Of a stretch of DNA of 64,000 bases, positions 58,440 to 64,000 are shown in pieces (the stretch's first letter is position 1; each line of letters starts with the position of its first letter). The notes under the pieces were generated by a model. That model saw only the letters and a program-made list of their open reading frames with translations, was not told where the DNA came from and made no database searches. The translations under genes and the position numbers were made by a program. The DNA lies in contig NC_045146.1 in assembly GCF_008831285.2 (NCBI RefSeq), forward strand, positions 20,391,149-20,455,148. Direction: 5' to 3'. This DNA comes from Nymphaea colorata (Eukaryota > Streptophyta > Magnoliopsida > Nymphaeales > Nymphaeaceae).

Positions 58440-61400
58440 TCTCTAATTCGTAAGGACTTTCTGCTTGTCGGATGCGTCTCCTGTCCTTTTCTCATTTTTA
58501 ATAATTTAAAATTAAGTAACGTCTGCATCTGCTCTCTAAAATCGACAATTTGCTGGTTTGTTTTCCTTCATTCTCTTACAAAATGACTGTAATCTGGGGT
58601 AATGTAACCTACCACAGTGCCGGTCTTGTCCTCACATGCTTGATCTGAAGGGGACCCATCTCTGATTAAATTGTCAATTTCAACTTCTAATTGATTGAGG
58701 GACGTGTATATACTTAGATATATATGCCCCTTCCTTCCAAACTGATGTGACAAGCCAATGTCGTCGACGACGAAAATGACCGAATTCATGGCCTGTGTTA
58801 AAGATGCATGTCTCACGACGTACCCCTCATACTTTATTCAAACACATCGTTTGGTGCATCTGAATATCGAGTGCAGCCTGTCGAACGGTAAGGGATCTTT
58901 GATAAATCTTGGAATACAGAAGTAAACCATAAAATTTTTAATTTCATAATTTTCTCTTGTCGTTAATTATTAGGATTTTTGTGACAAGGAGTTAGATCTC
59001 GAGAAACTCTTTACCTATTAATTCTTGCTAAAGAGTGGGGACAAGCATTTAAAATCAAGCCAGATTGCAGAGCTTTGTTTTGCAAAAATGAATAAAAAAA
59101 AGTGCAACTGAAGAAACAATTGTTTCTAATGATCAGTAAGTTACATGCTTATTTAAGAAGAAAGATTTTAGAAATACGACACGAGAGGGTAATTAGAACG
59201 CAAAGTCCCTTGTATAGGAATAATTGTGCTAGTTTGGAAGCAAGAAATTGAACGTAGTATATTAGAGCGAGGAGCATTATTTGAGGCCGCCTTCAAGAGT
59301 TGCCTTTTCTAACTGGACTTCACAATAGTGCCATAGATGCCCACAATGAAGATAAGTTTGGAGGCAAAAATTTCAGAACTGGAGTGTGTGGGACAGATCA
59401 CTTGAAAACGAAACTCAAACATATCTACGGAATTCAAATTGTGCGTGTCCTTTGACAGCCAGTCCTTTTCATCCGGTGGCTACAAATTGTTCAAAGTGAG
59501 AATGAGCAAGGCAAGACGATGGGAATAATTAGCATAACTTTAATTCAAATAGCATACCCGTTCTATCACAGCCATCGATATTGATAGGCTTTGTTTATGT
59601 ATACCATGCAAATTCATTACACAAATGTCCTTTTTATGTTCTTTAGATATAGAATTGTTGTTAATACCTTTATCTCCTTTTAGAAAATCAATCGCCTTGT
59701 CGATTGAGGCAATCTCTTAACTTCTTTTGCTGATAATGATTTCGCTTCTAACAGCAATGATCTTGCGCTTTTAAGCATTTCCTTCCCAATTACGATAATC
59801 TTGCCCCGCTTTTTACTTTTATCTCTCTCAATCTGGATGAAGAATTGTTAAGTCTTACCATTCTTTATGAGAGAAGATTGCTTTAGGCTCACTTGGCATT
59901 AGAATAATTCCTTCTCTCGTTAAAACAAGTTGCAATGATGCCTGCGAAATATTTCTTGAGACCGTGTAAATAGAAAAGGTGCAAAGTTAATGCACTCAAG
60001 GAGAAAATGTTCAAACAAAGGAGCAAAGCTGTCGTAGATAAAGGGAAAATCATTATCGACAAAAAAGGCAATAGATTGTCTCAATCATAAAGGAGATCGA
60101 TATCCCAACTTGCAAAAAGAATCTAAGAAGCATTCGCATCAATTCCGTAATAGAAATGCAATCATATTTAAATATCTTTGTTGAATAGATTTGTATTATA
60201 TAAATGAAGCCTATACTAAAACCAGCTAACAAGGTTGATAGCTATGGCCTTCCATGATGAAGGTCGAGATTTTCACCTGATTGTTAGGATCATCTTCCCC
60301 AAATTTTAGGGTCGTTTGAATTTGTAATTCTTTAATTTTGTGGCAATAAAATGGGATGGTAGACCACTCTTCCAGCAGGCTTGCATTCGAAGGTTGATAG
60401 ATACGACCTTCTGAGGTGAAGATGAAGGTGGAGATAAAGATGAAGATGGAAATTTTACTGTTACCACATGAAACCCATTCTCTTTTCTAACTTGTTCTCA
60501 TTTTTCATATGAATACGGAGCAGGGCACTTCCGAAGAAGATCTAAGTTGCAAATGGGTAGTCTGCAGATTCACCAATCCATGGATGTGAGGTTCATCGAA
60601 GGTAGCCTGTAGGGGGGCCGGAAAAGCGCATCACATACTGATTACGTTACGCCCAGGACAGGACAATTGGTGGCGTGCGTTGAATGTCACTAGGTTTGGT
60701 CATATTAAATATGACGAGATGACTTGTCAAACTTTATCCAGTACTTTTAGAAGCAACAGTTTTTAACTTTATGGATTGTCCGAACGTCGTTGGAATTGAA
60801 GTAATGGAATGGGATACTAAAAGGAAATCTGGGAATAGCCTGGAAATATAGATACTGGATAGCACCATCTCGCTTTTTCAAGTTTAACTATTTTAGAAAG
60901 TTTCTAAGCCGGCCACATGTTTACAAAAAACATGATTTGTGGAAAGTTGGTAAAAACCAGGTACAAAATCCAAGCCCATTAAGATTAGTTATTAAAATAT
61001 TGTTTCTGCAATCTAAATAATCTTATAGATACTATCTTAAGGGTGATTTTAGTGAGAAACATATATTAAGTTAGTCGTTTTCATTTTTTTTTTACTTTAA
61101 CAATTCCTTTAAATAATCGAGGAACGAGCTACCCTCTAACATCAAATTTTATTATACTAAAAAAGTCAAAAAAAATTATAACAATAACATGAACTAAAAT
61201 ATGATTTATATAGAATTAGTATTTAAAAACACGAGGAGGTTCATATTTTATTTAAAATATGTTTAACAAATTTAAGAGGTTTGGTTTTTATCCCTTTGAT
61301 ACTTACCAATTAGTCCAAGATTTGTACCCAAAGGTTGACTGTGAAATAAGTTGATAAAAAAAAAAATTGTTTCGATGTGACCATGTGACCCTGTCATCTG

Positions 61401-62100
61401 GCTCAGTCATCAGCCAACCAGAGACACACCAGGTAATAGGTGAGCCCGTACTACAATGACTTGGAAAAGACACGGGAACTTCACTTGAGGAATTTGCATT
61501 GGATCCGATTGACGGGCAGCTACATGGCAGAGTTAAAAAAATTATTTCAAATTGAAACATTTAAGCCAATGAAGCACTTTCAGGAGCAATCAAAGGAAGA
61601 ATTCTTCCTAAGGACATTGCAGTTTGGGAAAACTCTATGTTGATCTTTCTTTTCCCCAATAAATTCTTTCATCCACCACCTTGACCATCGAGCGCAAGGG
61701 CGGCAGAAGGCATTTGGAGATGTTAATACCTAGCAGTAAACTTGTTCAACGCTTGAGATGTCATTAACTGTTATATTCCACACTTTGTCATAATCACAGT
61801 CACCCACATGCATGAAAATGACGTCGTCAGCTCTAAGATATTCCACATTCCTCAATTAGAATTGTGGCTAATGAAGGTAATAGAGGCAATAAACAATAAG
61901 TGCAGGAATGGTCATGTGATCATTTGCGGTTGTTTTTATTACCGTAATCGTTGATCTTCTTTATCTATCAATAATAGTAAGCTACATAACAATCTAATCA
62001 TCTTCTGCGTATTTCAATGGTTATATATTTTAAATATGGAGCAAAAGATTAGGTTTGGGTTCTATGTATGGGAGTCATGATGAGCAGTACTGGGAGCCCA
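54930..62100. other. Intergenic, gene-poor
   Basis: The left few hundred bases are the EBF-like promoter side. ORFs of up to 143 codons (such as 57286-57717 and 55888-56217) show no recognisable motifs. From about 58.8 kb the region is AT-rich. GGTCATATTAAATATGACGAG near 60697 resembles a word near 27234, so the two may share a dispersed repeat. No gene is claimed. Confidence 0.45.
58398..58436. repeat. (TA)n microsatellite
   Basis: About 19 TA units, ending ATGAAT. A simple repeat prone to length variation. Confidence 0.95.
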
Positions 62101-62715
62101 CATGGTGATTGGGGAAAGCGAACATACCACGAAAGAGAAAGACGCCAAAACCGCCCGTTGTTTTACAGAATCCAGGGCCCTTTCTCTCGTCCCCCGTCGC
62201 GTCCTTATCCAGAGATACCGCGAAGTGCCTCCAACCCAAATGCGACGAGAAGCCCCCAAAAGATTTTGCACCTCAGGCTGGAGAGAACGATTTAATTATG
62301 TCCTCTGCCACTCTCATCCTCTGGTTCTCATGGCTGGGCCGCCGTTGTCGTCCGGGCCATCTTATATATGGCCGGCGAGTGTTTTGTCGCTTGGACAAAG
62401 AGTGGAGCCGGAGGGCAGACGCAGACGGGATGGGGGGTCGGCCTTTCCTTTCTTTCTCTTACGATCGTCACCACAACTGAGCCATTTGCAACTGCCTGCA
62501 GGCAAGTGGGTACAAGGGCAAGTGGTCTCCTGGACTCTTGCCTGCAGACTCCCTCTTCTTCAATCCCAAATCTCTCTCTCTCGCGCTCGTCATGCTTGTG
62601 TATCGCTGACGCAATCCACTTCACGGTCACCGTGGAAAGTAGCGCCTGCGCCGCCCTATAAACTCGATTTGGATCTATTATCCAGCACATCTGCTTCAAC
62701 ACATCAGCTCAGATA
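62100..62715 (+). promoter_or_regulatory. Promoter-like GC island, no gene assigned
   Basis: A GC-richer island in AT-rich surroundings, with overlapping ORFs in several frames. TATAAA at 62657-62662 in CCGCCCTATAAACTCG is followed about 30 bases later by CAGCACATCTGCTTC, a good plant core-promoter layout. A second TATATA word lies at about 62363. No coding exon follows in the remaining 1.3 kb, so the transcript may be non-coding, start beyond a long intron, or be extinct. Confidence 0.35.
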
Positions 62716-64000
62716 AGCAAAAATTGTCATCATGTTAAGAAATAGGATCCGATTCAGATTTAAGAAATGACAAATGGCTTGGATGGACTTAGTTTTAAAT
62801 AAATATCTTATACCCAATGTTCATACATTTTGAAAGTCCGTTTAAACATATCATGATAATGTAGTTCAAATTCAGTTTGAAGGTCAGATTGGGATTCAGA
62901 TGTGCATTTGAAAATCAGCTTTGGATCGAATTCAGATAGTGAATTTAAATTTGGATTCAGATAATCAAAGATATCATACAGCCCTCACAATATACTTAGA
63001 CCGTGCCCTGTAGGACATATCTCAGGGATGCGTTATAAAGATGAAGATCATACATGATATACACATCCAATATAATGTATTTGAAAAAAAATGAAGTTTT
63101 AAATTATATTATTTGGACATAAAACATGAAGTGATATCTTTAAAAATCGGGACATTGCGAACCACTGACTTTTCTGCGTACAAATTACTGTCATTCACGC
63201 GATCTAAAACTTGTTCTCCGCTAAAATGTTTGTGAATCATATATAAAAAGTTGGATGAACTACCGATCTCATCATTTTTGAAAAGGTCATAAAACTTTTA
63301 TCAGAAGGTATCGGCACTCCTAATAGCACCTTTTCCTTGCTATAGTGAAACTAGTTTTACCAATAAGTACTTTATGAAGCAATTTACAGAACTCGCTCTA
63401 ATATTTCTCTTTTAATGAATATTCACTTCTGAACATTCCACAAAGAACAAGATTTTTTTTTAAAAAAAAAATCAAATATACTAAATCACATACTTTATGT
63501 AAAACAGAGTTTTTGATTAGTCTTTTTTTTGTATCCATGAGCTTAGGATGTCCTTTTAAAGAAGTCAGTTTAAATTCGACTAAAATATCTGAGAGATCAT
63601 CTTACTCTTAACAATGCAATTGACATGAAATCGTAGACCAACTAATAGAGCTCATGTCTTTCTACTAAATTTCTTAATGATAAGCTCAATATATATGTGC
63701 TCTTTTAGGGTTGAATGATTGAATCATAAGCCAGACAAGTTCCTGATAATTGGATTTTTTACTTCCCACTATTCCCATTACTTACGACCAAACCAAGTTG
63801 TGAATGGACATATATATAAACTTAGACAAGCATGGATTGCAAGCCGAATCGTTCACCTCTACCATCGATACATGGAAATCGATCCAATATTTGGGAGTTG
63901 TACATGGATTCTGACCAACGTTCTTAAAGTTGCACTCGCATGTGCCACATACGAGCCCAAATCTTATTGGATAAACAGCTTCATATTTCTTGTGGACCTC
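62716..64000. other. AT-rich right edge
   Basis: No gene recognised. GGATCCGATTCAGATTTAAG and related words at 62740-62990, ending near ATCATACAGCCCT, resemble the diverged MITE-like sequence near 27.4-27.7 kb. No duplications were found. Confidence 0.4.

Noticed and set aside
1-64000. CRISPR arrays, bacterial operons, phage or plasmid modules
   Set aside because: None seen. Spliced genes, plant transposons and a plant miRNA make this eukaryotic nuclear DNA.

Overview
This window is nuclear DNA from a flowering plant. The evidence is spliced genes with GT-AG introns, a Leu tRNA with pol III signals, a plant-specific HD-Zip I gene, a MIR166 hairpin, an EIN3-binding F-box (EBF)-type gene, and plant-type hAT and PIF/Harbinger elements with intact target-site duplications. 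Exons are GC-richer than the AT-rich intergenic DNA. I cannot name the species from sequence alone.

Layout. (1) 2.7-5.6 kb, minus strand: a four-exon gene for a small two-pass membrane protein of the uncharacterised At1g16860 type. (2) 6.6 kb, minus: tRNA-Leu(UAG). (3) 6.7-14.8 kb: long non-coding stretch with microsatellites, a GC-rich promoter-like island and an unassigned exon-like ORF. (4) 14.9-17.2 kb, plus: a two-exon HD-Zip I transcription factor of the ATHB7/ATHB12 type. (5) 20.2-25.8 kb: two complete non-autonomous DNA transposons side by side. The first is a 2.9-kb hAT-like element (8-bp duplication ATCTACCT) carrying a broken MATE transporter fragment with its intron. The second is a 2.5-kb PIF/Harbinger-like element (TAA duplication) carrying a degenerate coiled-coil gene fragment. 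(6) 26.9-27.2 kb: a hAT-type MITE. (7) 28.3-35.8 kb, plus: a 23-exon kinesin-5 gene. (8) 42.2-42.4 kb, plus: a MIR166 hairpin with a canonical miR166 and its star strand. (9) 43-53 kb: AT-rich gene-poor DNA with a TRIM-like LTR remnant at about 51.0-51.3 kb. (10) 53.1-54.9 kb, minus: an intronless EBF-like F-box/LRR gene. (11) 55-64 kb: gene-poor, with one promoter-like island near 62.1-62.7 kb.

The genes are independently regulated eukaryotic units, not an operon. Known roles of their families are stress/ABA growth control (HD-Zip I), spindle and phragmoplast microtubule organisation (kinesin-5), leaf polarity, meristem and vascular patterning through HD-Zip III mRNAs (miR166), and ethylene signalling (EBF). 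The HD-Zip I gene here is not expected to be a miR166 target. I did not find a clearly new system. The most unusual structures are the two adjacent transposons, each carrying pieces that look captured from host genes.
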